Assembly (NCBI GenBank): GCA_020746105.1
Contig: CM036622.1
Span: 12,014,487 to 12,078,486 of the forward strand
Direction: 5' to 3'
From: Trogon surrucura
Lineage: Eukaryota > Chordata > Aves > Trogoniformes > Trogonidae
DNA: 64,000 nt
Shown here: piece after piece, positions 26,636-39,249 of the stretch
How positions within the stretch are numbered: the stretch's first letter is position 1
Layout of the letters: each line of letters starts with the position of its first letter
The notes under the pieces: generated by a model
Databases searched by the model: none
Seen by the model: only the letters and a program-made list of their open reading frames with translations
Told to the model about the DNA's origin: nothing
Program-made: the position numbers and the translations under genes

Positions 26636-29600
26636 ACACTCAGGGTGCGGAATGTGTTGTTTCATGGGGTGAAGGCCACAAGAAAGCTAGTCTTCAGCTT
26701 TTCACCTAGACTTCTGTTGGCATTTTTAGGTCAGTTAGATAAAACACCTCTACACCTCTAGGCCACCCTTACATATAGTCTCCTAACAGAGTTTTTCTAA
26801 TCAGAGAAAGGAAGACCACCAGAAGTCACAAAGAATACACTTTCCCTATGAAGTGAATGATAAATATAAACCTTTCAAGTGATAGAAAAAATTGTTCGAA
26901 GGAAATTTTTTCAAAAGATAATGTCTAGCAGTACCTTCTAGCAAGCTTCCAGATGAACTCCAGGACTTGATTATAGGGCAAGTTACTAATTTCCAAATAT
27001 GATTGTGAGCCTAGACTTAGAAATCCATGTTTCAGACTCCAGGTTTGCCTAATAGCAGGAGCTGATGCCTGTTCTACCGAAATGTGAACCCAGTGAAAAT
27101 CTGCTAATATTGTAAAAGCTCCAAAGACAGTTTCATGGACTTATTGTAATAATGCATCCCATGTAGGAGCTAAAATGAAAATATTATATTCCAGGCAGGT
27201 CTCTAATCTTAAAGTATAAGTCCAGTGAGCAACAAAACAGCAAAGCAAAGCTTTATCTAAAATTTATCTATGATAAGTTTGGGGAAGTTGGTTAATGATT
27301 TATCTCACATACTTTAAAAGTAATGGTAGCATCCAATGATAGACTGCTTCACTGAAGTAATTTTCTGAAGGAACTGGGGAGGAGTGTATATAAATAAGAA
27401 AGATGTATGTGACTACTCTCCCTGTGAGGTACATAGAGAATTTACATTCACCTTATTCTCAGGTGATCTTTTGCTAATCCGGTGACAAAACTGAAATACA
27501 ACAATAGAAACCTTCAGAAGTACATTGATGCAGAGAATTACATTGCACTTCAGCTGCTTCTTATTTACCTAAGACAAGGAATACAGGATTTACAACAGAA
27601 AATGTTTCCCTTCTTTACCATAAGAAGATCTTAAATCTTCCCTTTCATCGTTCTGCTCCTTAGTCTCTGTCACTGAGTGTAAGGCAATGAAGATTTATTT
27701 TTCGAGCTCCCCAGTAATTATAAAGTTAGATAGTTTCCAGAGACTGGGGCAGTGTTATCCAAAGTCATTTCTCCAGTAACATAGAAATCATTTTTCTGGT
27801 AGCACAGAAACCACTGGAAAAACTGGGTAAATGTACTGGACTATAAATAAAGCTACAAATCAGGCTTATATAGGAAATGTTCTCCCACTTCAAGTAACAC
27901 GTTTTAAAGTACATTTGCTTGAAATACACATCAGAGTTCCACACAGACTTTGCAGGACATGATTATTTGGACTGGTAGTCTTATCATGAGCAAACTCATT
28001 TTGCTAGGTTTATGGCACTTTAAAAAATACAGCTGTCTCTTTAGTTGGTGTTAAATACATAACTCCAGCCTGAGCAGTCATCTCATCCATAATTTACATA
28101 GTTTCTGGGAAATGCAGCCAATACTAAAGGACATCACAGGTCACAACATTTCTAAATCGACCTTTGGAGACAGTAATTTTTTTTTTGCAAAGAGATGATA
28201 TTTAGAATTTCCTGGCTCATTTGAAGGAAATTTTCATGGTATCTATGCAAGCATTAAAGCTGAATTGAGTTCTGTTTTCTTAATTCTGTAGGTAGCCAGT
28301 AGATATCACTCAGTCTCAGTGGAAATAGGATACGACAGTTTTCATCTGGTGAAGCCATAAAGAGTATTGTTGAAGGAAAGAGATATTTCCTTTCAAGAAG
28401 ACAAAGAGAGGGAAATGTAGCTGGCTTTGGATTAAGCCCTGACTGTAAAGAGTGCTGTTTTCTCTCTGAAGTGCTATATGTACATCCCTGGTTACAAGTA
28501 AGCAGTAAACATGTGTAAGGTAGGAGACAACAGTCCTGAGGTTATGAGTGAGAAAGTTTGTTAGTCCTGGAGGCAACAGTCAGCAATGACTGAGTATTTA
28601 AGGGAAGGAATGGAGGGCAGAAAGCTAAAAATGGCCCACAATTTCCTGTAGCTAGACATGTATTTCTAGAAATTTTAAACTTCCCTTTGCTTTCCCCTTG
28701 CTTCTACGGAAGGGGAGTCTATTAGGGAGGGGGGAAGATGCTTGAAAAAAAATATGAAACCTATAAAGAGACAGCTGAAATCAGTTTTCTGCACTAGCCT
28801 TTGATTAGTTGTTCCCCAGCTCTAAACCCCTGAAGCTAAAAGAACTAAAAACCCCAGCCATAAACAATGAACGCTTTGAATTAGCTTCTCTTCATATGTC
28901 ATGCAAGAGGAGAGGAGTGACGTGCCCGCAGTGAATAGCCACACAGAAGGTCAGCTGGAATCTGCAACACAATCCAAGGGTGGAAACTAATAGCTAAAAG
29001 CATCTTTGGGACTCTTAAGAAAAGACGCATTAAAACCAAACCATCTGTTAATTAAGCAAGTAAAACAGTTGTTAATAGAGGAGAACAGCCACCATGTAAA
29101 CCTACCTGAACACGTGGTGGGGCTCCAGACTCTGTCCCCATGGTCCCCAGTGCTTCTGACCTGTTTCCTTCAGCTTCCAGCCTCCCATAGAATCATATCT
29201 TGCTGCTCAGGGAGACAACAGATCTAGAGGAAAGTAAATATACCTAACACAGGAAATTCAACCCATCCACTAGATGATCTTATTCCTCAAAACACCAGTA
29301 AAGCCTCAAAACAACAGGTGACTCTCCTTCAACTAGGAATGAAAAAACCACCACAGAAACGATCTTACTAGTTGATAAGAGGGTATCCATTCTGAAGAAA
29401 ACATTCACGCTCTGAAATCATAGTCTTGTTCTGAAAGCAATTTGAACAAGTCTGTAAAGACCCAGCCTTCAAGTTCACAAGTGGACTTTTCATAGTGTGT
29501 TTATTTAAACAAGATCAAGGCAGATGTTTGCAAACGAGGTAGTGGAGAAATTGTTTTTAAGAAAAAAAAGGAAGCATTGATGTTGAGATGGTAGAAGAGC

Positions 29601-32600
29601 TTAAAAACATAAACCAGACAAATCTTAGGAAAAAATAATTATTTATTTTTCTAGAGATAACCTGTTTGAAATCTTGCTTGTGGGAACTGGGTATTATAAG
29701 GATGAATTATGAAGCAAGTGCAGTCTTTTTGCACAATTTTGAATTATTATTTAACTATCTACCACTATTTTTCCCTTCAGATTTCCATTTCTGATTTTCT
29801 TTCAGTTAATAAATTATATTACAGATATTACAGACAATTTGGTGCCCTGAAGAGATTTCTTAACACCAGCAATTATCACTAAAAGCAGTGACTTCTTCAA
29901 GGTCCCTTTTTACATAAACTTCTTTAAAATGTAAAGGAGAAGAATATGAACTGAAAAGGTTTTAGAAGTTACCCAGGAGATGTTAGCAGTATCAGCTCCT
30001 GGGAGTCCAGAGGGCAAATGTTCAAAAAAGAGAAATAATATAATGAAGGAAGCATCATTTGCCTGTACAAAATCCTTCCCACATCATCTTCATTTACTAT
30101 ACATCCTGTTGCATTACCATAACTAAAGCTAATTCCATCCTAACAATAAAAGAAAATCCGGGATACATGAAAAAAAATAAGCCTGCTCCTAGCTCTTTAT
30201 CACTAACCCTGCTGGGAGGGGTTTGCTAACTTTTCCTTTGACCATCCGTGAAAACATCATGCTGCTTCTTGAAATTAAAATAAATACATAGTACTTAGGG
30301 CCACTAAATTTTTACAGAGTCGAGATGCACTTGCATTTTTTCTCACCTGGCATTCTACACAAGCCCAAGCAAAAGGGAATCCATATTTCATTTTATCAAC
30401 ACTTTCTTAAAAAACAGAAAGAAAACCACAAACTGCTTTGGGTCACCTGTAAATTTCTGTCCATTTCTCACCACACTCCAGGGACGAGGAGTCTACCAGA
30501 GGCTGCAGACTTGCATAGCTCAGAATGAACTTTTAAAAAAAAATATAGTTTCTCTAGTAAGAAAGAAAATGTATGTCAAGGTGAACTTGCTCAATGAGTT
30601 AGAGGTGCCCAAAGAAATGATTAGATGGTTATAAATAGAGGCGTACCATATGCAAAAGCGTATATGCAGCTGCCATTTTCTCTGTGCATGCACATGGTTC
30701 AGAAAGCTCTCTGACTCCAAAGGTTTCTTTGTGTCTTAAGAGCCTATTGCTGAAGGGTAGTTGGCAAGTGTAGAACATCTACTTTCAGGTATGAAGGAGG
30801 AAATATGTATTCAGTGTTTGCACTTACATGATTATCAATGGAAAGCATGGAAAAACTGGATGTATGAGGAAACTTCACTGCTAAGGGATTTTTGGCTTGT
30901 TAGCCCTGATTTTAGATTTATTTTAATAAAGGCATCTTTCTATAAAAAATTTTACTACAGAACAATATAGCAAACTTTTTCTGTCATCCATAAAAGCTAG
31001 ATATTTCCTTGTGTTCCGTTACATGCACCACTGAGTTCAGTGGCACATGTTAGAAATAGCTATAATAGTAGTGTTATAAAATGAACATGGCCATGGAAAA
31101 TGTGCACAAGAGACACAACAGCTACCATATTTTCCTAGTGTGCTCTGTATCGTAAGTGCTGGACCCTTTCCATTATAAGACCTGGTTTTAGTCGTACAAT
31201 TTCAGCCACATTAGGTTGAAATTTTCCACGGCAGGTAGTTTACCACCCAAGGTAGTTTAGGGGAGAACTTTTTCAGCTCTTCTTGTTTGATCATTTCCAA
31301 GAGTCACCTTACAGCGTCCAGGTGATTTTTTCCTTCAAACAGATCCTGTGTTTCTAGACTGTAAAGCCAGTATTTTGTCAGGATGGTTACTCTCTCCATG
31401 ACATCCTAGAAGAGATGAAGCTTATGAGGAAAGAAGTGAGGATGAGAGAAGATGGAATGGTGGATGGGGAAGAAAAAAAAAGAATGCAGAGGTGGTTGAG
31501 GTGAGGATGGTGGAAGTGGTCCTTCCCCCTGCTAAGGCTGAATATGGAATTGTCTTGAGATGGAGAACACTAAAACTGGAGGATGAACTGCTAGAGGGAG
31601 GACTTGAGAAGCAGGTAGCAAATGAGGAGGGGAAAAGACCAGACAAGGAATGACGCTCCAGAAGGTGGCAGAATAAAGCATGTACGAGCAGCTGGGAAGC
31701 CCAGAGCATGCCGATATGAGACTGGGAGCACTGGGGGGAAAACATCAAATGGTAGGCCTAGAAATATTGAGTGGGTAAGAAAAATTGTGCTGGAAGATGG
31801 AAAAATGGGGAAGAAAGTACAAAGCCAGGGATGAGACAGGCCTGGCACAGAAACACATGGGAGGAGAAAGGTAGAGGAGAAGGTCAGACTTGGGGCTGGA
31901 AAGAAGTGTCAGAAGAAACTATGCCTCACTGGAAAAAAAAAAAAGTGAAAAAAAAAAAGCTGCCTTTTAAAAGAATGTTTTAGTCAAACGGAAGGCGTCA
32001 AAAGCTAGAAAGTTTCAGATTAAGGCTGCCTGTGTATCTGTAGGTCAGCCTTCTTTGGGGCATTTTTATTACAACTCCCACTCAGATTAGCAACTGTTTT
32101 GCCTTCACGGCACCTCATCATTATGAGCAAATCAAAAAGAGGATGAACAAGCCATAATCTATTTTGCTAGAATAACAAACGGACAAAATAAGATGTCTGA
32201 ATTTCTTTCAGTTCTAGTTAGTCTCCTGTACAATGGTATCTGTTCCAAAACACACCCAATACCAGTTGTATAAAAATATAAATGTTAATTTTCAAAAGAC
32301 CTCAACAAGGGATGTGGAACATTGTGATAACTCACATGAAGCAAAGAAAACACAAAGAGGAGATAAAGTTGGTGAAAACAATTTTTCAAAGTGTAAAAGT
32401 AGTAGAGAAGCAGGCATTAATTCACCGCATAGAAAATGTTACTGTATACTCTAAGTGTAAGTCATCAATAATATAATCCTTTTCTGAAAATTATATACTA
32501 GCAAACAACCTGTATCAAGCAAGAAATAAGAAAGCAGCACATTGGAAGGCAAGTAGAAGCGCATTGCAGGGACATTTATCTGAGGGCAAAGAGGTAACTA

Positions 32601-35600
32601 ATTTATGTTGGAGGTGGGCAAAAAATAAGTATTGCAGGGCTAGGAAACTTTAACGGGCTATGGAAGAGTACAAAGAAAATATTTAAAAGCATTATGATTA
32701 TTTAAAATTTGCATCAATAGCCTCTTTTTTGGGACCATCAGGACTTGGGGCACTATAAAATCAGAAGAAAAGGTCCAGCAAAGAAATCCCAATAAAAAAA
32801 GCAAAGCCAGAAGTTACAGGAGTATGGGGCAGTACTAACTGTGAAGATTCAGGGGAAGAAAGTGCAGGCTAACTTTTCTTGAATTGTTCCTATACCTTCC
32901 TTCACAGTGCACCAAAGAAATGTGAATACTACCAACAGTGCTGTTTTCTCCCTTATAAATGCAACAAAACTCTTCATCTAGGCTTCTGCCCAGACAATAC
33001 TTAAAGGCAGCCTATTTAAATATAAAGAAAACACAGGAATTTCTGGAGTAGTCTACCTTATTTCCCAGAAACTTTTAAAATCTTCCAAATTTTATTACCA
33101 AGGGTGACTGAAGTATTTAGAATTTCCCCTTCTCATGGCTGCCTCACAAACTCTCTTCTGAGAGCAAGACTCTGGAGGACGCATGCGTTTTAAAATCCCC
33201 GCTTTCTTTATCAAGCAGCCAGAAGATCCAGAAAAGATGTAGTGAAATTTCAGCCTCTCTTTTAATGAAGTGCTTTCTTTGGCTTTTTTAATTTAATGGT
33301 AAAATGCTGCATTTAAGGCTCACTATTGATAAAACAGTTACAGTCAGAAAGCGATGTTCAGTGTCCATTGAATTCTTTTGATGCTCTCTGCAGGCCGTGC
33401 TAGAGAGGAAGCCTAAATCCTCGTAGGAAAAAACCCAACCCTGTAGGTATTTATCAAAATATCTATTGCATTAAGAAATAGAGCTGCTTCCATTTCAGCT
33501 CGAGCTTACAGAACCACAGTCTTTCCTGTTCCAACACGCACAAGCAAAGCGCAAAACAGTTCTAGATTCCTTCTTGCTGACCTAATTACACAGAATAACG
33601 AAAGCTGACAGAGCAACGCTGAACGGAGATGGGTAACACCAAATATGGGGGTAAACTTGGAAGTGTCTGTGGTACATGAGGCTCTGCTCCATCCCTGTGG
33701 AGACATGCAGCTGTGCTGTTTTCTAACCTAAAGCCTGTTGTCAAACGCTCTCACCTCCACATGGTAGTGACTCATACAGACGAGCAAACTTCTCAAAATC
33801 AGTCAAGGGTAGGGCTAACACGGAGTCAGTCGCCTTCAAGAAGCTGAGGGCTTCTCATTGTGGTGGCTTCTCCCTACTAAATGCCCTCTGAGACTTTGCG
33901 ATCCCTGCCCAAGAGTCAGTCATTGCTGGGCTCTCTTCTCCAACTCGGTGTAGAGGACCAGGATCCTTGGGGACAAACATGATAAAACTGCACTAGCTGC
34001 TTATTTTTCATTATTTTCCTTTTTAACCTTGGAGGCTGCACACATTATACATTTCTCATAAGGGATCTATTTTGCTAGGGAAAAGGCTGACTTTCTCAGA
34101 TGAAATATTCTACTTCAGTACTCAGGAGGAGGGAAAAACTGTAACCACACATCATTAAATGAATCACCCTACTACCCTAGGAGGATGTAACAGGATACAG
34201 TGTGCTGTGAAAACCAGCTTTGCAAAGTTAAAATGACTCTTTCTTTCAAAAACAGGATCAATCACCCATCATCTTTTAGAGAAAAGATACGTGAGACCTG
34301 GAAGGCACGAGGTGAATATGGTGGGATAATTCCCAGCTCGAGAATATAAACAGAATGGATTAAAGAAGAAAGAGAAGAGAGAAATTTCTGAAGGATGTTT
34401 GTGAGTTGAGTTGCAGGGAACAGAATAGCATTGAAAACAGATAATTATCAGTGGGAAATTAGTACAGAGGAATGCAAGGTTCTCATAACCTTTTTGTTCC
34501 TGCTGTCTTATGGTTTATATGGGGAAAAAAAATCCCTCTGAGACAGGTTATCAAAGTTTGATGGACGCACACAAGCTGATCTGGAGTCATTCTGGACCTC
34601 TTAAATTAACCTGTGCAGTTTGGAGCCAACATGCAGCCGGTGAGAATATGATAGGTAGGAGAGAAAGGACACGCGGTGTAAACCAGCCTCTCCAGGGCAA
34701 TCGCTGCTATTATCTGTTCTCCATTACACAGATGTTAACTCCGAGCTACTCTGTGTGTTTGTTTGATAGCTAGTGTCTAAGGCATAGAGCTTTGCTTCTG
34801 AAATGTCATCTTCCTATTGCAAACAGTGAAAGAACTGCTATGCTGAGGTTTGGGAGTGGGTTGTTTTGTTTGGGAGGATTTATCTCCGCCAGCCTCTCAC
34901 GTGATAACTCTGCCTTGGCAGGGAGTACCCAGAAGAGATTGCTGTTTTAAGTCTTGCTCAGTTTAGAGAAATTGGAATAGCTGTTCACATTTATTCCTTG
35001 GAGGGGACCAGCAAAACTTAATTTCCTTCCCAAGGAGTGAGAGGAAATTAAAACAAGTGTTTAAAAGGAGTGGAGTATATGCTCTAAATGTTTGTGAGAA
35101 AGTCGGTTTTAGTTAATGCACACACACTATTGCGATAAAACTTTCAAGGCATCATCTGTTTTGCTCATACACAGAATATTCAATATAGTTACAATTCAAA
35201 GCACTTCTTTGTACACAACATTGTTCACTTCAAGGCTCATTCTGATTTATTCTGCTAACTGAGGTGACAGTGCTGATTCAGACTTCTTCACACCACAAAA
35301 AAAAATGACTGAGTGAGGAAAAGCTGTGTTTTCAGCAGATTAGTGGGTTGTTCAGCTGTACAGGGCGCCAATGGTCAGACATAGGCCATTCAGTTTAGTG
35401 CCATTACAAGGCATAAACTAATGGACAGAGATTTCTTACCCATATTGAATGGAAGGAGAACAAGAAGGGGATAGACCAACATCATGCATCCTATTTCCCA
35501 GGCAAGTATTACCATTTGGGCATCCACTCTCAAAGAAGTTGACCCCTTCTTTATAGACTGTAAAGAAACAGAAGATAGGGGAAAATCCACACCATCAAAA

Positions 35601-37080
35601 TCTTAATTTAGGGTAAGTTCCACAAATACTCTGGTTCCTGCCCTCTGGTCTGTGGGATGCCCAGCCCAGTGGGCAGCACAAGAGTTACACAGTGAGCCAA
35701 AAGCTCCCCCTGGGAAAGCGTGATCCAGGAAGGGCCCTGTCCCTCGAGCACATCACAGAATCACTGTAGTTATCCTCCTTACCTGGACTGGCTCTGACTC
35801 AGCACACTTGAGTTGAGGTCCAGAAGAGGAAGTGATTCTCCCTTAAAACAGAATGTGTAAAACTGGGAGTGATGAAGCAGGAAGGTGATTTAGCTTGCTA
35901 GCATTCATATTTCTGCTGGCATGAGACATTTCACTTAATCTAGTTTTATAGGATGCTGGTGTTTGCTAGATATTTAGTAGCAATTTGGAAAATGTAAGCA
36001 CTTTTTCATGTGTTACAAGAGAGGATGAAGATGAAAATTTCTTTGATTAACGCAAGTTGCAACTCTCATTATTTTGTTTTACAAATTTTCAGAGAGTTTT
36101 CAGAGCAGAGACCTCATGTTTCCAAGAATTCCTTTAAAAAAATGAATTGCTAACCAGTGCATCCAGTAATATTTCAAGCACCAGCACAGTTCATGAACTC
36201 TGTTGTCACTATATGAGCAGTACATTAGGCTGTATCATTGCAGTCTCATCCAATCTCTTGCTTTGATTCTTAATTCTTGCAGCTTCAGAAACTAGCAGTG
36301 ACAGGGGTGTCCAGATCTCTAGTGAAAGCTAGGTGAGGAGCCTATAAAATTGTTTTCACCCTGTTGTCACTGGGGTAAGCAAGAGCAGTTGCCCTGGCTC
36401 TCCTCTTGATGGGTTGCAATCCTTGATCTCTTTGAACACAGACCACTGCTGACTTCTAAGGTCCTACGCTAGCTCAGCAGAGCCAGCAGTTAGTTTAGAC
36501 ACTGTCATTTAATCATCCAAGGTAGGAAAATGTATCACAGATTTGAGACAAGAAGAGAATGTGCTACTGTGCTTACTTTGCTTTGCTTAATGGTCTATCA
36601 TGTCATTGCATTTTATCCCCATCTTAACATGGTATGAAGAATCCTCTAGGCACCCTTTATCTAACATCTCCTGCAGAACAAATCACTTTCACTTCTTTAA
36701 GTTGTTCTCACTTTCACAGTAATACAGCAGAGGAAAAGAAAGTTTCTGATGATTTACGGCAGGAAGCAGATAATGTGCTCTCCTGGCATCACAGATGGAG
36801 AAGCGGAAAGCTTTCATAAACACATTTCTAAAAGGCAAGATCAGAAACAATACATTCAGAAAGGCCCCAGCTACAGAGTTTGCATTTATGTCCTGAATCT
36901 TTTGCACTTTGGGATTGTTCAGCTCTCAGATACAGATCTAATGCTGCTTTTCCATGCTATTACAAGTTAATTTTGGATTTTAAAACCAGCCCTTCTGAAA
37001 GGTTTTATGTGTTGACGTCACAATTGTTTCCCAAACTATGGGAGGTGAGAAGAAAAAAAAATCAGCAAAGGCTAGGAAGG
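26636..37080. other. Non-coding DNA, no gene recognised
   Basis: About 10.4 kb of AT-rich sequence with short ORFs only. It contains a purine-rich block (31420-31975, listed separately). A perfect palindromic CRE-type octamer TGACGTCA lies at 37013-37020, just upstream of the next CR1, in CpG-poor surroundings. No exon of a known protein was recognised on either strand. Confidence 0.55.
31420..31975 (+). repeat. Purine-rich strand-asymmetric block
   Basis: About 550 bp in which the plus strand is strongly enriched in G and A (GAGGA, GGAAGA and TGGAAGA words). It ends in two A runs (about A12, then A11) at 31933-31958. The minus strand is correspondingly Ser/Phe/Pro-rich in translation. It is not a simple tandem repeat. 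The origin is unknown; an old GA-rich microsatellite or a retrocopy with an A tail are both possible. Confidence 0.6.
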
Positions 37081-37770
37081 TTGAGTGGCTGAAAAGCTGC
37101 CTGATGGAAAAGGACCTGGGCGTGTTGGCCAACAGCTGAACACGAGCCAGCAGTGTGTCCAGGTGACCAAGAAGGCCAAGGGCATCCTGGCCTGTATTAG
37201 AAATAGTGTGGCCAGCAGGACAAGGCAGTGATTGTCCCCCAGTAATCAGCACTGGTGAGGCCGCACCTTGAATCCCGTGTTCAGTTTTTGGCCCCTCACT
37301 ACAGGAAAGACACTGAGGTACTGGAACATGTTCAGGGCAACAAAGCTGGTGAAGGGTCTTGAGAACAAGTCTTATGAGGAGCAGCTGAGAGAGCTGGGGT
37401 TGTTCAGCCCAGGAGAAAAGGAGGCTGAGGGGAGACCTCATCGCTCTCTAAAACTACCTGAAAGGAGGGTGTAGGGAGGTGGGGGTTGGCCTGTTCTTCC
37501 AAGTAACAAGCAACAGCACAAGAGGAAATGGCCTCAGATTGCACCAGGGGAGGTTTAGTTTGGATATTAGGAAGAATTTCTTCACCTAAAGGGTTGTCAA
37601 ATATTGGAACGGGCTGCCCAGCGTAGTTGTTGAGTCACCATCCCTGGAGGTATTTAAAAGACGATGTAGATAAGGCACTTGAGGACATGGTTTAGTGGTG
37701 GACAGTTTAGGTTTATGGTTGGAGTGGATGATCTTAAAGGTCATTTCTAACTTAAATGATTCTGTGATTC
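37081..37770 (+). mobile_element. CR1 LINE fragment, 5'-truncated
   Basis: About 690 bp of the CR1 3' region in plus orientation, collinear with the 17.76-kb copy. It contains AAAAGGACCTGGGCGTGTTGG, GTGAGGCCGCACCTTGAAT, TCTTATGAGGAGCAGCTGAG, GGGCTGCCCAGCGTAGTTG and GATGATCTTAAAGGTCATTTC (cores). It ends in AAATGATTCTGTGATTC. The minus-strand 153-codon reading frame and the plus-strand 68-codon frame in this span are repeat shadows. No intact ORF2 reverse transcriptase remains. Confidence 0.9.
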
Positions 37771-38354
37771 AAATAAATATTTCACCTAGTACAGCAAAAT
37801 AAGCTCCATCATTTTGACATGATCAAAATAAAGGAAATAAAAAAAAGTCTAAACACAGCTTTACCTAAGCCTGAAAAAATTTTTGGTTGCTCAAGAACTT
37901 CCAGCAAATGAAAAAACCATGTATTTTGTGAACCTTGGCTTTAGGTGTTATTTCAACAATGAATAAATAGTAAACTTTCCTTAAGACATTATGACATTAG
38001 ATCTTATAGATGAAAAGAAGTAATGAGCTTTTTTAAGCTAATTTATATTTTTATAAGGATTTAAATAGTACAATGCAGCAATAGGATACCAGACCTTGTG
38101 GAAGGTCCAGCATTTTCACAGCTCAGGCTTCAGGAAAAGGTAGGCCACAGATGGATATAGTTCCACAACACCACATGCGCAAAGCTGGCAATAAAAACGA
38201 AAATCTGCTGTTTATTTGAAGACAAGATCTGTGGCGAGGTACAGCTGTTTGTTTGAGCTAAGACACTGCAAAATAAACCAGCTAACCAACATCACAAGTT
38301 TGCACCCACACCCTAAAATGTCCATTCAAGGCTTTAATTGCATTTATGACAGAG
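37771..38354. other. Non-coding spacer between CR1 and LTR copy B
   Basis: AT-rich sequence of 584 bp. No gene, repeat or regulatory feature recognised. Confidence 0.6.
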
Positions 38355-39061
38355 TTTCCTTGTCTGAGTGCACCAGGATAAAAGTTCTCCAGAATTCCTG
38401 GCACAGGTGACAATCACAATGGGGGAGCAGGGGCTGTTGTGCCTATGGGGAGGAGATGATGGGTCAGGTGACCCAAATGAACCAATCACCGTGTTCCTTC
38501 CTATGGTGCTCAGTATATAAGGTCTCATAAGACATACCCTGGAACCTTTAGTATCTGCTGTGGTGGAAGGGTTTCCTGTAGCTGTTTGTTGTATTACCCT
38601 GTGCTGCTGGTGTTCCTGCCTCATGCTTCCACACTGCAGAGGAGCCGTGCTCATCAGGACAGGTTATTTTCCCCTGCTTCCCTGGGTGGGAGTGGCACAG
38701 CTCCTTTTCTGGTTGTGTTTTTTTCTTTTAACCATTGTTGGGGCTCTGGGCTCAGTTGCTGAGTTCAGTCTGAGACTTTTTCCTGCTCAGGACTTAGTTG
38801 TCATCCAGAAGGTGTGGGTTCAGTATTAATACATGCTCTTGCATCTTTGAGTCTATTTGCATGCTTGTATAATATCTGTATGTGGTTCAACATCTTCATT
38901 GTTATTCTAAGTGTTATTTTTTTTATTATACTGGTTCAAGTTTTTTTCAACTTTAAAGTCTCTCTTCCTGGTTCCCCGGTTATCCTTTCTGGGAGGCTGA
39001 CGGGGGATCACAGAGAGCATATGTCAGAGTTTAGTGGGCAGTGCAACCTTAAACTTTGGCA
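38355..39061 (+). mobile_element. Solo LTR-like element, copy B
   Basis: About 707 bp, aligning in plus orientation with the reverse complement of 1174-1891. Shared blocks run from CACCAGGATAAAAGTTCTC through CAGGTGACCCAAATG, CCAATCA, the TATA box, GTTCCTGCCTCATG, GTTGTCATCC, TAATATCTGTATGTGG, GGTTCAAG and GGGAGGCTG to CTTTGGCA. The two copies are clearly diverged, which indicates old insertions. The ATTAAA of copy A is changed here to ATTATA. The hydrophobic 89-codon ORF inside (38560-38829) has no counterpart frame in copy A and is not a gene. No internal retroviral sequence is seen nearby. Confidence 0.72.
38482..38522 (+). promoter_or_regulatory. LTR copy B core promoter (CCAAT + TATA)
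   Basis: CCAATCA (38482-38488) is followed after the same spacing as in copy A by TATATAAGG (38514-38522). The TATA box is stronger than that of copy A. It could still fire a plus-strand transcript reading toward CHN2, 21 kb downstream; this is inference only. Confidence 0.5.
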
Positions 39062-39074
39062 GATTGATATCGGG

Positions 39075-39249
39075 CCCTAGAGCTCTTCTTAGGGGCCCTT
39101 ATATACTGAGGACCATGGGAAGAAGTTTAGATCACCTGACCCATCTGCCCCTTCCCATAGGCACAGCCATCCTTTTTCCACCATTGTGATTTCCCTGTGT
39201 CAAGCAGCCTGAGAAAACTTTTATCCTAATGTTCTCAAACCAGGATACA
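39075..39249 (-). mobile_element. Truncated LTR-like element, copy C (inverted)
   Basis: Read on the minus strand, this is the first ~175 bp of the same element. It runs from GGTTTGAG and AGGATAAAAG through CACAATGG, CTATGGGAAGGGG, GGGTCAGGTGA and CCCATGGTCCTCAG to TATATAAGGG, and then homology fades. Relative to A and B it lacks the ~16 bp that hold the CCAAT box. It begins only about 13 bp after copy B ends, in opposite orientation. Confidence 0.68.

Noticed and set aside
36980-37441. 153-codon minus-strand ORF
   Set aside because: Mostly antisense to the CR1 fragment at 37081-37770, so a repeat shadow rather than a gene.
38560-38829. Hydrophobic 89-codon ORF resembling a membrane protein
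   Set aside because: It lies within LTR-like copy B. The frame is not preserved in copy A, and the hydrophobicity comes from T-rich repeat sequence.
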